From Candidatus Omnitrophota bacterium (lineage in GTDB: Bacteria; Omnitrophota; Gorgyraeia; Zapsychrales; Zapsychraceae): DNA of 64,000 bases. The stretch's first letter is position 1. Each line of letters starts with the position of its first letter. The stretch spans positions 558,001 to 622,000 of the forward strand of contig JACKFL010000006.1 of NCBI GenBank assembly GCA_020632495.1, in the 5' to 3' direction. The translations under genes and the position numbers were made by a program. The notes under the pieces are model-generated. The model searched no databases and was not told the DNA's origin. It saw nothing but the letters and a program-made list of their open reading frames with translations. This document shows, piece after piece, positions 39,835 through 48,125 of the stretch.

Positions 39835-41918
39835 ACGGGAACCTGGCTGACATATCGATTCAGTTTGTCAAGGGGGTCGGCCCCGCCCGCAAGAAGTTGT
39901 TCGCGAATCTCGAGGTGGAAAGCGTGGAGGACCTGCTGTATCTTTTTCCGCGCCGCTACGAAGATCGCCGGAATATGATTCCCATCGCGCAGGTGCAGAC
40001 CGGCGAATGGCAGAGCATCGCGGGGACGGTCAGGTCTTTTTCGGAACGGAAAACCTGGCATACCAAAAAGCAGGTGACGGAAGTGCTGCTGGACGACGGG
40101 AGCGGCGTGATCGTATGTGTGTGGTTTAATCAGCCGTACCTCAAGAATTATTTTCACAGCGGGAAGAAGGTGGTGTGTTACGGCCGGGTCGATCGCTACA
40201 AAAACCGGCTGCAGATGATTTCGCCGGAATATGAAGTGATCGAATCCGAGGAGGATGAACAACTCAACTTGCAGCGCATCGTCCCGGTATACCCGCTCAC
40301 CCGCGGGATAACGCAACGGTACCTGCGCAAGGTGATGAAGAGTTGTCTCGACAAGTACGGTGACCAGTTGCGCGACGAGTTGCCCGCACCGCTGCGCCGT
40401 CGTCTGGGTCTCGACGAGATCCGGGGCTGTATTACCCAAATCCACTACCCGGATGATCCCGAGCGGCAGGAAGCCGCCATCAAACGGGTGTCCTTTGAAG
40501 AGTTTTATTTTTTCCAGGTATCCATCATATTGCGGCGGATGAGCATTAAGCAAAAAGAGGGGGTCGCGCATAAGGTCAGCGACGCATTCAGTCTGCGCTT
40601 TTGTGATGCCTTTCCGTTTGAGCTGACCAGGGCGCAGAAAAAGGTCATCCGCGATGTGAAGGAGGATATGGGGCAGCCCGTGCCGATGCTGCGGTTGCTG
40701 CAGGGAGACGTGGGCAGCGGCAAGACGGTGGTGGCCCTGTACGGATGCCTGGCGGCGGTGGACGGCGGTCATCAGGCCGCGTTCATGGCTCCGACGGAAA
40801 TCCTGGCGCGGCAGCACTACGAAAATATCTGCCGGTTTGTGGCCGACGGACCGTTCCAAGATGTGTCGGTGGAGTTGCTCTCCAGCAGTCTCAAGAAAAA
40901 GGACCGCGATGAGGTGTTGCAACGCATTGCTGACGGGCAGGCCGGTATCGTCGTCGGGACCCATGCGCTGATTACCGAGGATGTGACCTTTCAGGACTTG
41001 TCCTATGTGGTCATCGATGAACAGCACAAATTCGGAGTGCGGCAACGGGCATTGCTGAGCGAGAAAGGCAATAATCCCGATGTGCTGATTATGACCGCCA
41101 CGCCGATCCCGCGCACCCTGTGTATCACGCTTTACGGCGACCTGGATGTATCCGTCATCAACGAAATCCCGCCGGGCCGCGGGACGGTAGAGACGCAGCA
41201 CTACACGCATGAAGAAGCCGACAAGGTATATGATCTGGTCCGCCGGCGGATCCGTGAAGGCCGCCAGGCTTACGTCGTGTATCCGATTATCGAAGAGTCC
41301 GAGAAACTGGATTTGAAGGCCGCGCAGGACATGTTCCGTAAGTTCAAGACTTCCCTGTTCAAAGATCAGCGCATCGCGCTGATCCACGGCAAGATGAAGC
41401 AGGACGAAACCGAGGTGATCATGCGGGATTTTAAGGCCGGGAAAATCGATTTGCTGGTAGCGACCACCGTCCTGGAGGTCGGGGTGGACGTGGCCAACGC
41501 GACGGTGATGGTGATCGAACACGCCGATCGCTTCGGGCTGGCGCAACTGCACCAATTGCGCGGTCGCATCGGACGCGGCGAGCACGACGGATTGTGCCTG
41601 TTGGTGGCCGAGCCCAAGACACAGGACGGGCAGCGACGGTTGGAGGCGATCTGCGCCACCACCGACGGCTTTAAAATCGCGCAATACGATCTTGAGATCC
41701 GTGGTCCGGGAAAATACTTCGGCCGGCACCAGCACGGGTTGAATGAGCTGAAGGTGGCCAATCCGGCCACCCAGCTCGATGTCCTGGAACTGGCCCGCAA
41801 GGAGGCCAAGGCGCTGACCGCGGCCGATCCCTTCCTGGAGAAGAATGAGAATCGCGAGATCCGCCGGGTCATCGGCCGGCGGTATCCGACGTACCTGGCA
41901 ATGGTCGCGGCGGGATAA
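39831..41918 (+). CDS. recG: ATP-dependent DNA helicase RecG
   Basis: 695 aa from the ATG that overlaps the EamA stop; the open frame extends further upstream, but homology begins here (IQFVKGVGPARKKLF). The N-terminal wedge/OB-fold domain is followed by helicase lobes with Walker A GDVGSGKT, motif Ia MAPTEILARQHY, DEQH box VIDEQHKFGVRQR, motif III MTATPIPRTL, TTVLEVGVDV and QLRGRIGRG. It remodels stalled replication forks and branched recombination intermediates. Length and motifs are normal for the family. The 760-codon open frame on the other strand here is a shadow. Confidence 0.96.
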   Translation: MNGNLADISIQFVKGVGPARKKLFANLEVESVEDLLYLFPRRYEDRRNMIPIAQVQTGEWQSIAGTVRSFSERKTWHTKKQVTEVLLDDGSGVIVCVWFNQPYLKNYFHSGKKVVCYGRVDRYKNRLQMISPEYEVIESEEDEQLNLQRIVPVYPLTRGITQRYLRKVMKSCLDKYGDQLRDELPAPLRRRLGLDEIRGCITQIHYPDDPERQEAAIKRVSFEEFYFFQVSIILRRMSIKQKEGVAHKVSDAFSLRFCDAFPFELTRAQKKVIRDVKEDMGQPVPMLRLLQGDVGSGKTVVALYGCLAAVDGGHQAAFMAPTEILARQHYENICRFVADGPFQDVSVELLSSSLKKKDRDEVLQRIADGQAGIVVGTHALITEDVTFQDLSYVVIDEQHKFGVRQRALLSEKGNNPDVLIMTATPIPRTLCITLYGDLDVSVINEIPPGRGTVETQHYTHEEADKVYDLVRRRIREGRQAYVVYPIIEESEKLDLKAAQDMFRKFKTSLFKDQRIALIHGKMKQDETEVIMRDFKAGKIDLLVATTVLEVGVDVANATVMVIEHADRFGLAQLHQLRGRIGRGEHDGLCLLVAEPKTQDGQRRLEAICATTDGFKIAQYDLEIRGPGKYFGRHQHGLNELKVANPATQLDVLELARKEAKALTAADPFLEKNENREIRRVIGRRYPTYLAMVAAG

Positions 41919-41922
41919 AATA

Positions 41923-43533
41923 ATGAAACGTATTACCCCGGAAGTCCTCACATCACCGCTTTTTTGTCTGAAGCTGGTAGCCGTCGGTATCCTGCTGCGG
42001 CTGGTCCATCTTTTGGAAAACCGTTCTTTGTGGCTGGACGAGGCCTATGTCGCACTCAATGTGCTCGAAAGCAGTTTTCAGCAGCTGTTGTACCACCAAC
42101 ATATCATCCGGGAGCAGGCCATGGCGCCGTTATTGTTTTCCCTCGCGGTGAAGGGCGCCACCTGTTTGTTCGGACCGGCGGAGACAGTGTTGCGGCTGGT
42201 GCCGTTCTTGTGCGGTGTTGTGGCGGTGTATCTGTTTTACCGGCTTGCCCGCCAAGTCACCGACGGGTACGCGGCAACACTGGCGCTGACGTTGTTCGTT
42301 TTTTGCGACCGGCTTATTTACTATGCCGCCGAGCTCAAGCCGTACGCCGGTGATGTCTTCGTCACCGTCGGTCTTCTATGGCTTTACAGCCGGGTCCGCG
42401 CCGCACCCGCGGAACGCGGACGCTACATCACCCTGGCCGCCGCCGGACTGGCGGCGATCTGGTTTTCCTATCCGGGAATCATGGTGCTGGCTGCCGTCGG
42501 GCTGATCACGTTTTGGCAGACCCCGCGGCAAACCAAGCCGTTTTGTTTTCTTATCGGCTGCCTGTGGCTGCTGAATGTCGGGATGGTCTACAAGTTTGCA
42601 GTGCGCCCGATGCTGAGCAGTTCGTATATCGCCGGGTCGATTGCCGTTTACTTTCCCCCGGCGCCGGTGTGGACGGCGGCCGGATGGCGCTGGTGGGCAC
42701 AGGCCGCCAGCGGGATCTTTGCCGACCCGCTCGGACAACCTGTCCCGCTGATTAGCGGGATTCTCTTGGCGGCCGGAGCGGTGGCCCTGTGGGGGCGTGA
42801 CCGGAGTTGGTGCGCCGTCCTGGGACTGCCGGTGCTTATGACCATTGCGGCCGCGACCATGGGCAAGTATCCGTTTCACGGCCGGCATCTGTTGTTCCTG
42901 ACGCCGGTCCTATTGCTTTTCATTGCCTGCGGCGCCGGCGTGATTACGCGGGCCAGCGGCCGGGCATCGATGCCGGTGGCGATTTTACTAGCAGGACTTC
43001 TCATTGTCCAACCCATGGCGGACGCGGTCCGGTCGGCTTACTATGGACGCGAACATGAGGACAACCGGGCCGTTATGCAGTTGGTGACGGAGGGATACCG
43101 GCCGGGCGACGGGATTTACCTGAACACGGCGGCGCAGTACATGTTCGCCTATTATCTCGGCCGCTCCGGACGTGAGGCGGATTTTCTGCAACCCTTGCCC
43201 GTCGGGACAGCGCAGGGTTTTCAAGGATTACTGATCGGCAAGATCGCGATCGACAATCCGGAGTTCAGTTATGAAATCCTGGTTTATGATCGCGACGGCC
43301 GCATGACGGGAAAAAGTTTTGTGGGCCGGGCAGACCTTGGCGTCATCCGTGAATGGACACAGGTCACCGGGCCGCATGAAAACCGCGTGCCGCGAAACTG
43401 GTTGATCTTATCGCACGTCAATGACGACGTTAAGACGGCAGTGCTCCAAGGACTGCGGGGCAAGGTCGAGTACGGTCCGGAGGTCAGTGGCGCGGGCGCG
43501 CAGGCGAGTTTCTTCCGCTGGACAGATTATTGA
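41923..43533 (+). CDS. GT39/ArnT-like integral membrane glycosyltransferase
   Basis: 536 aa. The start is the ATG four nt after the recG stop. About ten membrane helices are visible. The first loop has the WLDEAYVA motif, the catalytic acidic pair of GT39/GT83-type polyprenyl-phosphate-dependent transferases, followed by the conserved REQAMAPLLFSLAVK and ETVLRLVPFLCGV segments and YYAAELKPYAGDV. It probably moves a sugar from a lipid-linked donor to a periplasmic acceptor such as lipid, glycan or protein; donor and acceptor are unknown. The C-terminal about 120 residues form a soluble periplasmic tail. The gene converges with the DUF4197 gene with a 7-nt overlap. Confidence 0.82.
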   Translation: MKRITPEVLTSPLFCLKLVAVGILLRLVHLLENRSLWLDEAYVALNVLESSFQQLLYHQHIIREQAMAPLLFSLAVKGATCLFGPAETVLRLVPFLCGVVAVYLFYRLARQVTDGYAATLALTLFVFCDRLIYYAAELKPYAGDVFVTVGLLWLYSRVRAAPAERGRYITLAAAGLAAIWFSYPGIMVLAAVGLITFWQTPRQTKPFCFLIGCLWLLNVGMVYKFAVRPMLSSSYIAGSIAVYFPPAPVWTAAGWRWWAQAASGIFADPLGQPVPLISGILLAAGAVALWGRDRSWCAVLGLPVLMTIAAATMGKYPFHGRHLLFLTPVLLLFIACGAGVITRASGRASMPVAILLAGLLIVQPMADAVRSAYYGREHEDNRAVMQLVTEGYRPGDGIYLNTAAQYMFAYYLGRSGREADFLQPLPVGTAQGFQGLLIGKIAIDNPEFSYEILVYDRDGRMTGKSFVGRADLGVIREWTQVTGPHENRVPRNWLILSHVNDDVKTAVLQGLRGKVEYGPEVSGAGAQASFFRWTDY

Positions 43534-44270
43534 AACACCTCGCGCAGCAAGTCGGTGACGCGCGCGGCCGGATCGGTGCGGATCTTTTGTTCTTGTTCGC
43601 CGAGGACGGTGAATAATCCGTCGAGCGACTTACTCACTACATATTCGTCGATACCCGGCGCGGGAAATTTCTTGGCAAGCGGCAGTGACGCGTACTTATC
43701 AAGAAGGATTTGATACTTTGCCGTGACGTCGTACTTTTCCAACGATTCTTGTACACTTGGCTGAAAAGATTGATATAATCTGTCGTAAGAATTTTTTCGA
43801 AAGTAGTCCGTTGCCGCCGTCGGATCTCCCCTGTAAATTTTTTGCGCGTCTTCAATCGTCATATCGAACAATGAGTCCAGAAAGATATCCCTGGCCCGTG
43901 GAGCAGCGTTCTCCGCGGCGCGGTTCATGCTCAGCACAAACTCGTCGACCTCTTTGTCAAAGCCGACCATCCGCAGTCCCTTTTCAAGCGTCCTGAGTTT
44001 TTCCGGCAGGCGCAGCATGATCGTTTCGTTCTTTAGATACCCGTCGGTCCGCCCGACCTGGCTGACCGTATTGTTGATGCCGACTTTCAACGCTTCTTTT
44101 AATCCCTGACCGATCTTGGTGTCGGAAAGTTTGATATTCTCTATCCCGCCGGACGGCTGATCCGTCAGGTTTCGGAGTTTGTTTTTAAACCAACCGAGAT
44201 CAGCATGCGCCGCAGAAGCGAGGACGCCCAGGCAGGCGACTGCACCTAAAACGATAATTGATCTGCGCAT
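43527..44270 (-). CDS. DUF4197 domain-containing exported protein
   Basis: 247 aa. The signal peptide is MRRSIIVLGAVACLGVLASA with cleavage near AHA-D. The mature part matches DUF4197: LSDTKIGQGLKEALKVGINN, then RLPEKLRTLEKGLRMVG, and the C-terminal VSKSLDGLFTVLGEQEQKIR. A helical periplasmic protein of unknown role. AAGGAG stands 7 nt before the ATG. It is divergent from the first OmcB-like gene and shares the 260-nt upstream region with it. Confidence 0.85.
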   Translation of the reverse strand: MRRSIIVLGAVACLGVLASAAHADLGWFKNKLRNLTDQPSGGIENIKLSDTKIGQGLKEALKVGINNTVSQVGRTDGYLKNETIMLRLPEKLRTLEKGLRMVGFDKEVDEFVLSMNRAAENAAPRARDIFLDSLFDMTIEDAQKIYRGDPTAATDYFRKNSYDRLYQSFQPSVQESLEKYDVTAKYQILLDKYASLPLAKKFPAPGIDEYVVSKSLDGLFTVLGEQEQKIRTDPAARVTDLLREVFQ

Positions 44271-44355
44271 AACTTGCTCCTTTCCTCAGAGGCCCGGATG
44301 TCGCGGGCCGGATTAGTGGGACGGAAACTGCCGGACATCCCAACGGGGGGGCGGC

Positions 44356-44377
44356 CTGTCCCGGATGGACCTATTGT
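44356..44377. other. Intergenic element shared with the 6.4-kb region, copy 2
   Basis: Core GTCCCGGATGGACCTATTGT at 44358-44377 matches the copy at 6372-6391 except for one base in the core, and one more difference in the two flanking bases on its left. It lies between the divergent DUF4197 and OmcB-like genes, about 60 bp before the likely -35 of the latter. Confidence 0.45.
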
Positions 44378-44437
44378 ATCAGACTCTGTCAAGTCACCCA
44401 ACGGCAAAGTTTTACCGTCGTGCTCGTAAATTACTGA

Positions 44438-44466
44438 TTGACTTTTAATTAGAGAATTGTTAGTAT
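44438..44466 (+). promoter_or_regulatory. Putative promoter of the first OmcB-like gene
   Basis: TTGACT (44438-44443), a 17-bp spacer and TAGTAT (44461-44466), about 65 nt upstream of the ATG. The TGTC repeats seen at the other two envelope-gene promoters are not clear here. Confidence 0.5.
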
Positions 44467-44530
44467 TAGTAAATTTTCGCAAAGCTATCATACTCTTAAA
44501 TTTGTAACCCGTGTCTATAAGGAGGACAAA

Positions 44531-46150
44531 ATGAGACAACGCTTTTTACCGCTGAAGCTTGCCTTGGCTGTGATCCTGGCGGCATCTTTGTCGGCTGATC
44601 CGGCGCGGGCGGTGGATGACGTGGCCGAATATACCGGCTCTAAGCAACCGGTGACCACACGCCTGGGCGTACCGAAATCCCAACGGGATCCGTCGCCCTG
44701 GTGGAGCTTCGGCAAGGGGGAGGAAAAAAAGGAAGAAGACCGCTCGATTGACGATGGTATGGCCAAATCGTCAATCGCCTACCCCACCGGCAAACTTTCC
44801 ACCAGCTCGTTGCTGCTGGAAAAAAGCTATCCCCGCACCGTGCGTCTCGGTACAGAATACAGCTACAAAATTATGGTGACCAATCTGACGGACCTGACTT
44901 TGCAGGACGTCAGCGTCTCCGAAATCATCCCGGCGGGGTTCGAGCTGATCAGCGCTACTCCAAATTACACCAGCAAATCGGGCGACCAGACCATTTGGGA
45001 TGTGGGATCGATGGAGCCGAATGCCACGCTCACGCTGACCCTGAAGGGGAAAGCCACCAGCAAGGATCAGCTTCCGTGCTGTACCTCAGCCGACTATGCC
45101 AATCCGGCCCTGTGTTCGGTTTCGGATGTCGTGACTCCGGATATCGCCGTTGCATTAAAGGCACCGGCCGAAGTCACCACGTGTGACCGTATTCCCTTGG
45201 AGTACACCGTGACCAACACCGGTGACAGTCTGTTGAGCGACGTGGCCGTTATGGCGACGTTGCCCAGCGGAGTGACCACACCGGACGGAAAAAGCGCCGT
45301 CAGTATCGATGTGGGAGAATTGAGTGCCGGTCAGTCAAAACGCGTCGTCGCCTACGGTAAGGCCCGCAGCGCCGGGACGTACAATTTTAATGCCAAGGCC
45401 TCCAGCAACGCGGCATCCGCCATGGCCGGTCAGCAGTCAACGCGCGTCGTTCAACCGGGCGTGACCGTCACCGCCGAGGTCGACCGCAACACCACCTACG
45501 CCGGACGGCCGGTGATGTTTACGTTTACCGTGCAAAACAACAGCAGCACCCCGACTAACGATACCGTGCTGCAGGCCAAGCTCAGCTCCGGGCTCGATCC
45601 GTTCTCGCCGAGTGACGGCGGGCGCGCCTCCGGCAATAATCTGACCTGGAACATCGGTACCCTGGCGGCCGGCGCCAAGAAATCCGTTACCGTTAAGGCG
45701 GTCGGTAAGGATATCGGAAACGCCATGGCTGAAGCTATGGCCCAGGCTACTTGTACTGATGTTCAGCAGGACACGGTGCAAACGATGGTCAAGGGGATTC
45801 CGGCCCTGTTGCTTGAGGTTGTCGACCTGATCGATCCGATCGAGAAGGGCGGACAGGAAACTTACGTGGTCACCGTCACCAACCAGGGAACGGCCAAGGC
45901 CACCAACATCAAGATCAAGGCTATGCTCGAAGGAATGTCGCACATCGGTACCACCGGTGTCACGAATTCTTCATTGAGCGGCAATACGATCATGTTTTCT
46001 CCGCTGCCTGCCTTGGCTCCCAAGGAAAAAGCGCAATGGAACATTAAGGTGTCCGGTGATAAGACCGGTGACCTGCGCTTTAAGGTCAGCATGGAAAGTG
46101 ATGACCTGACCCGCCCGGTTGAAGAAACCGAGTCTACGTACGTGTATTAA
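44531..46150 (+). CDS. OmcB-like exported protein with DUF11 repeats, paralogue 1
   Basis: 539 aa. AAGGAGGA precedes the ATG, and the signal peptide ends near DPARA-V. After a charged linker (about 50-75) come about four DUF11-type beta-sandwich repeats, beginning near SSLLLEKSYPRTVRLGTEYS, APAEVTTCDRIPLEYTVTNT, TVTAEVDRNTTYAGRPVMFT and PALLLEVVDLIDPIEKGGQE. Cysteines occur in PCCTSADYANPALC, TTCDR and ATCTD, positions shared with the paralogue at 46376 and reminiscent of the cysteine-rich envelope protein OmcB of Chlamydiae. An envelope-structural role through disulfide cross-links is inferred. The gene has its own promoter candidate and terminator. Confidence 0.82.
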   Translation: MRQRFLPLKLALAVILAASLSADPARAVDDVAEYTGSKQPVTTRLGVPKSQRDPSPWWSFGKGEEKKEEDRSIDDGMAKSSIAYPTGKLSTSSLLLEKSYPRTVRLGTEYSYKIMVTNLTDLTLQDVSVSEIIPAGFELISATPNYTSKSGDQTIWDVGSMEPNATLTLTLKGKATSKDQLPCCTSADYANPALCSVSDVVTPDIAVALKAPAEVTTCDRIPLEYTVTNTGDSLLSDVAVMATLPSGVTTPDGKSAVSIDVGELSAGQSKRVVAYGKARSAGTYNFNAKASSNAASAMAGQQSTRVVQPGVTVTAEVDRNTTYAGRPVMFTFTVQNNSSTPTNDTVLQAKLSSGLDPFSPSDGGRASGNNLTWNIGTLAAGAKKSVTVKAVGKDIGNAMAEAMAQATCTDVQQDTVQTMVKGIPALLLEVVDLIDPIEKGGQETYVVTVTNQGTAKATNIKIKAMLEGMSHIGTTGVTNSSLSGNTIMFSPLPALAPKEKAQWNIKVSGDKTGDLRFKVSMESDDLTRPVEETESTYVY

Positions 46151-46172
46151 TAGCAGGACGTTAGCACTTCCT

Positions 46173-46210
46173 AAAGGCCCTCCCGGAGAGATCCGGGCGG
46201 GCCTTTTTTA
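46173..46210 (+). terminator. Terminator after OmcB-like gene 1
   Basis: The stem aaaggccctcccgga / tccgggcgggccttt (one mismatch, loop GAGA) is followed by T residues. Confidence 0.85.
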
Positions 46211-46253
46211 AAGGTATCGGGCCGTAAAAGCGGCCGAATCCCGCCATTTTGCC

Positions 46254-46309
46254 TGTCCTAGTGTGACCTCCTCTGTCATATTGACTTTTTTGACAATAGT
46301 CGATAAATT
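46254..46309 (+). promoter_or_regulatory. Promoter of OmcB-like gene 2 with 10-bp-phased TGTC-type repeats
   Basis: TGTC at 46254, TGAC at 46264 and TGTC at 46274 are spaced exactly 10 bp. The third starts 7 bp before TTGACT (46281-46286), which is followed after 17 bp by TAAATT (46304-46309). The 33-bp block 46253-46285 matches 6479-6511 upstream of the NRPS operon at 25 positions. CTGTCATA at 46273-46280 equals an E. coli Pho-box half-site. Confidence 0.7.
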
Positions 46310-46375
46310 ACTTGCACAAATTTCGGGCACGTATTATCAACCGCAATACCAAACAACTTAAGGAAGGATCTTGCC

Positions 46376-47926
46376 ATGGGAAAGAAGATTGCACTGATGC
46401 TGCTGATCGCCGCCTTTGTGGGCACCGGGACCGGACAGGCCTACTACAAAGGGTCTTACGGCGATGACGAGAAGGGTGGAGATGAGAAGCAAATGAACAT
46501 GGGGACGGTAACAGCCTCCTCAATGGAAGAAGGGTATTTGAAGACTGCGCTGCCGTACCCGACCGGGAACAAGGCGACCAGCACGGTGGTATTGGAAAAG
46601 CATTTTCCGCAAAAAGCAGTCGTCGGGCAAAAGTTCACATACATGATTAAGGTCATCAACCTCACGGCCGTTCCGCTTGAAGACGTGGTCGTATCCGAGC
46701 AAATTCCGGAAAACTTTACCATCAGCATGTCCGAGCCGGCGGTTGAATCACGGATGAGCGGCAAGACGACTTGGAAGGTCGGCACATTGGCTCCGAACGG
46801 TTCGTCCGTAATCAAGGTCACCGGAACGGCTGCCGACCGCTCGAGCGCGCCGTGCTGCGCCAAGGTCGACTACAAAGTCCCGGCCCTGTGCCACACCACC
46901 ATCCTTGAGCAACCGGCCGTAGAAATAACGCTGGAAGCGCCGGCAGCCACCATGGTGTGCGATACCGTTAATCTCGACTATACGGTTAAAAATACCGGCG
47001 ACAGCGTGCTGCGCGGTCTGAAGGTCACCAGCGAATTGCCGGAAGGCGCGACCAGCATGGCTGACATGAGCACTCTTGAGTTCGACGTTAAGGAATTGGC
47101 CCCGGGAGAGAGTCAAAAGATCTCCAAGGAAGTCCAGATTGATGCCCCCGGACAATACCGCTTTGTCGGTAGTGTTAAAGGTGAGTACGTTTCGGATTTG
47201 TCCAACGTCAAATATACCAAGGTCAGCCAGCCGACCGTCGATGTGGATATCCGCGTCGCGCGCGACCAGCAATACCTCGGTCGTGATTTGACCTACACCA
47301 TCGATGTCAAGAACACCTCCAGCGTGGATGCCGAATCCACCATGGTCGTGGCCGAAATCCCGCGCAATGCCAAATTCAAGTCGGCCAGTGATGATGGACG
47401 TCACGTGGAAGATATTGTCGGTTGGGAAGTCGGTAATTTAAAAGCCTACGAAACGAAGAAGCTGACACTGGTCCTGACCGCCGCCGACAAGGGCGAGGCC
47501 AAGACGAAGGTCGGTGTTCAGGCAACCTGCTGTGATCCGGTGACCGATACCGCGTCCAGCAAACTCGTCGGTATTCCGGCCCTGTTGCTCGAGGTTGTGG
47601 ACGTGATGGATCCGATCGAAGTCGGCGAGATTCAGACCTACGAAATCAAGGTCACCAATCAGGGAACAGCCGATGCCAACAATGTCGTCATCAAGACGAT
47701 GTTTGACGGCATGGAGTACGTCGCCGCCGAAGGGGAAACCTCCGGACGTTCCGGATTCAACACCGTGGACTTCGAACCGGTCACCCATATCGGGCCCAAA
47801 GAAGTCGTCAAGTGGAAGGTCAATCTGAAGGGTAAGCGCGAAGGGGACTTGCGTTTCAAGGTCATCCTGAACAGCGATGAGCTGACTGCCCCCGTAGAGG
47901 AAGCCGAATCCACGTTCGTGTATTAA
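46376..47926 (+). CDS. OmcB-like exported protein with DUF11 repeats, paralogue 2
   Basis: 516 aa. AAGGAAGGA precedes the ATG, and the signal peptide cleaves near GQA-Y. Four DUF11-type repeats follow, in the same order as in the upstream paralogue: STVVLEKHFPQKAVVGQKFT, APAATMVCDTVNLDYTVKNT, TVDVDIRVARDQQYLGRDLT and PALLLEVVDVMDPIEVGEIQ. The cysteine clusters are PCCAKVDYKVPALC, MVCDT and ATCCDP. Both proteins end EESTYVY/ESTFVY-like, a shared C-terminus that may be an assembly signal. The gene is tandem to paralogue 1 but has its own promoter and terminator, and its promoter has the TGTC repeats that paralogue 1 lacks. It is probably an abundant periplasmic or outer-envelope structural protein. 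Confidence 0.83.
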   Translation: MGKKIALMLLIAAFVGTGTGQAYYKGSYGDDEKGGDEKQMNMGTVTASSMEEGYLKTALPYPTGNKATSTVVLEKHFPQKAVVGQKFTYMIKVINLTAVPLEDVVVSEQIPENFTISMSEPAVESRMSGKTTWKVGTLAPNGSSVIKVTGTAADRSSAPCCAKVDYKVPALCHTTILEQPAVEITLEAPAATMVCDTVNLDYTVKNTGDSVLRGLKVTSELPEGATSMADMSTLEFDVKELAPGESQKISKEVQIDAPGQYRFVGSVKGEYVSDLSNVKYTKVSQPTVDVDIRVARDQQYLGRDLTYTIDVKNTSSVDAESTMVVAEIPRNAKFKSASDDGRHVEDIVGWEVGNLKAYETKKLTLVLTAADKGEAKTKVGVQATCCDPVTDTASSKLVGIPALLLEVVDVMDPIEVGEIQTYEIKVTNQGTADANNVVIKTMFDGMEYVAAEGETSGRSGFNTVDFEPVTHIGPKEVVKWKVNLKGKREGDLRFKVILNSDELTAPVEEAESTFVY

Positions 47927-47948
47927 GTTAAGCTATTCAAGCACTTAG

Positions 47949-47982
47949 AAGGGTGGTTGCCGTTGGCAGCCACCCTTTTTTT
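47949..47982 (+). terminator. Terminator after OmcB-like gene 2
   Basis: A 12-bp stem agggtggttgcc / ggcagccaccct (one G.U pair, loop GTT) is followed by seven T. Confidence 0.9.
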
Positions 47983-48019
47983 GTTTCCGGCTGTCCGGGT
48001 ATGTCCCGGTCAGACGGTT

Positions 48020-48075
48020 TGTCCCTGTTTGTACGACCTTGTCCCATTGACGATTCGGGAAACAGGTTTTATATT
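48020..48075 (+). promoter_or_regulatory. Promoter of the PEP-CTERM gene with 10-bp-phased TGTC-type repeats
   Basis: TGTC at 48020, TGTA at 48030 and TGTC at 48040 are each 10 bp apart; further TGTC copies lie at 47992 and 48002. The last repeat leads into TTGACG (48047-48052), then after 17 bp TATATT (48070-48075). All offsets equal those at 6480-6535 and 46254-46309. Confidence 0.7.
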
Positions 48076-48125
48076 TACCGGAAATATTGGTTTTTAATAA
48101 CGTTAGTATGCGAGGAACAGACACA

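Noticed and set aside
39669..41951. A 760-codon open frame antisense to recG, and similar long antisense frames at 36281-37882 and 16649-17842
   Set aside because: They mirror strongly conserved genes, have no ribosome binding sites and show low-complexity His/Gln/Arg-rich translations; they follow from GC-rich codon use.
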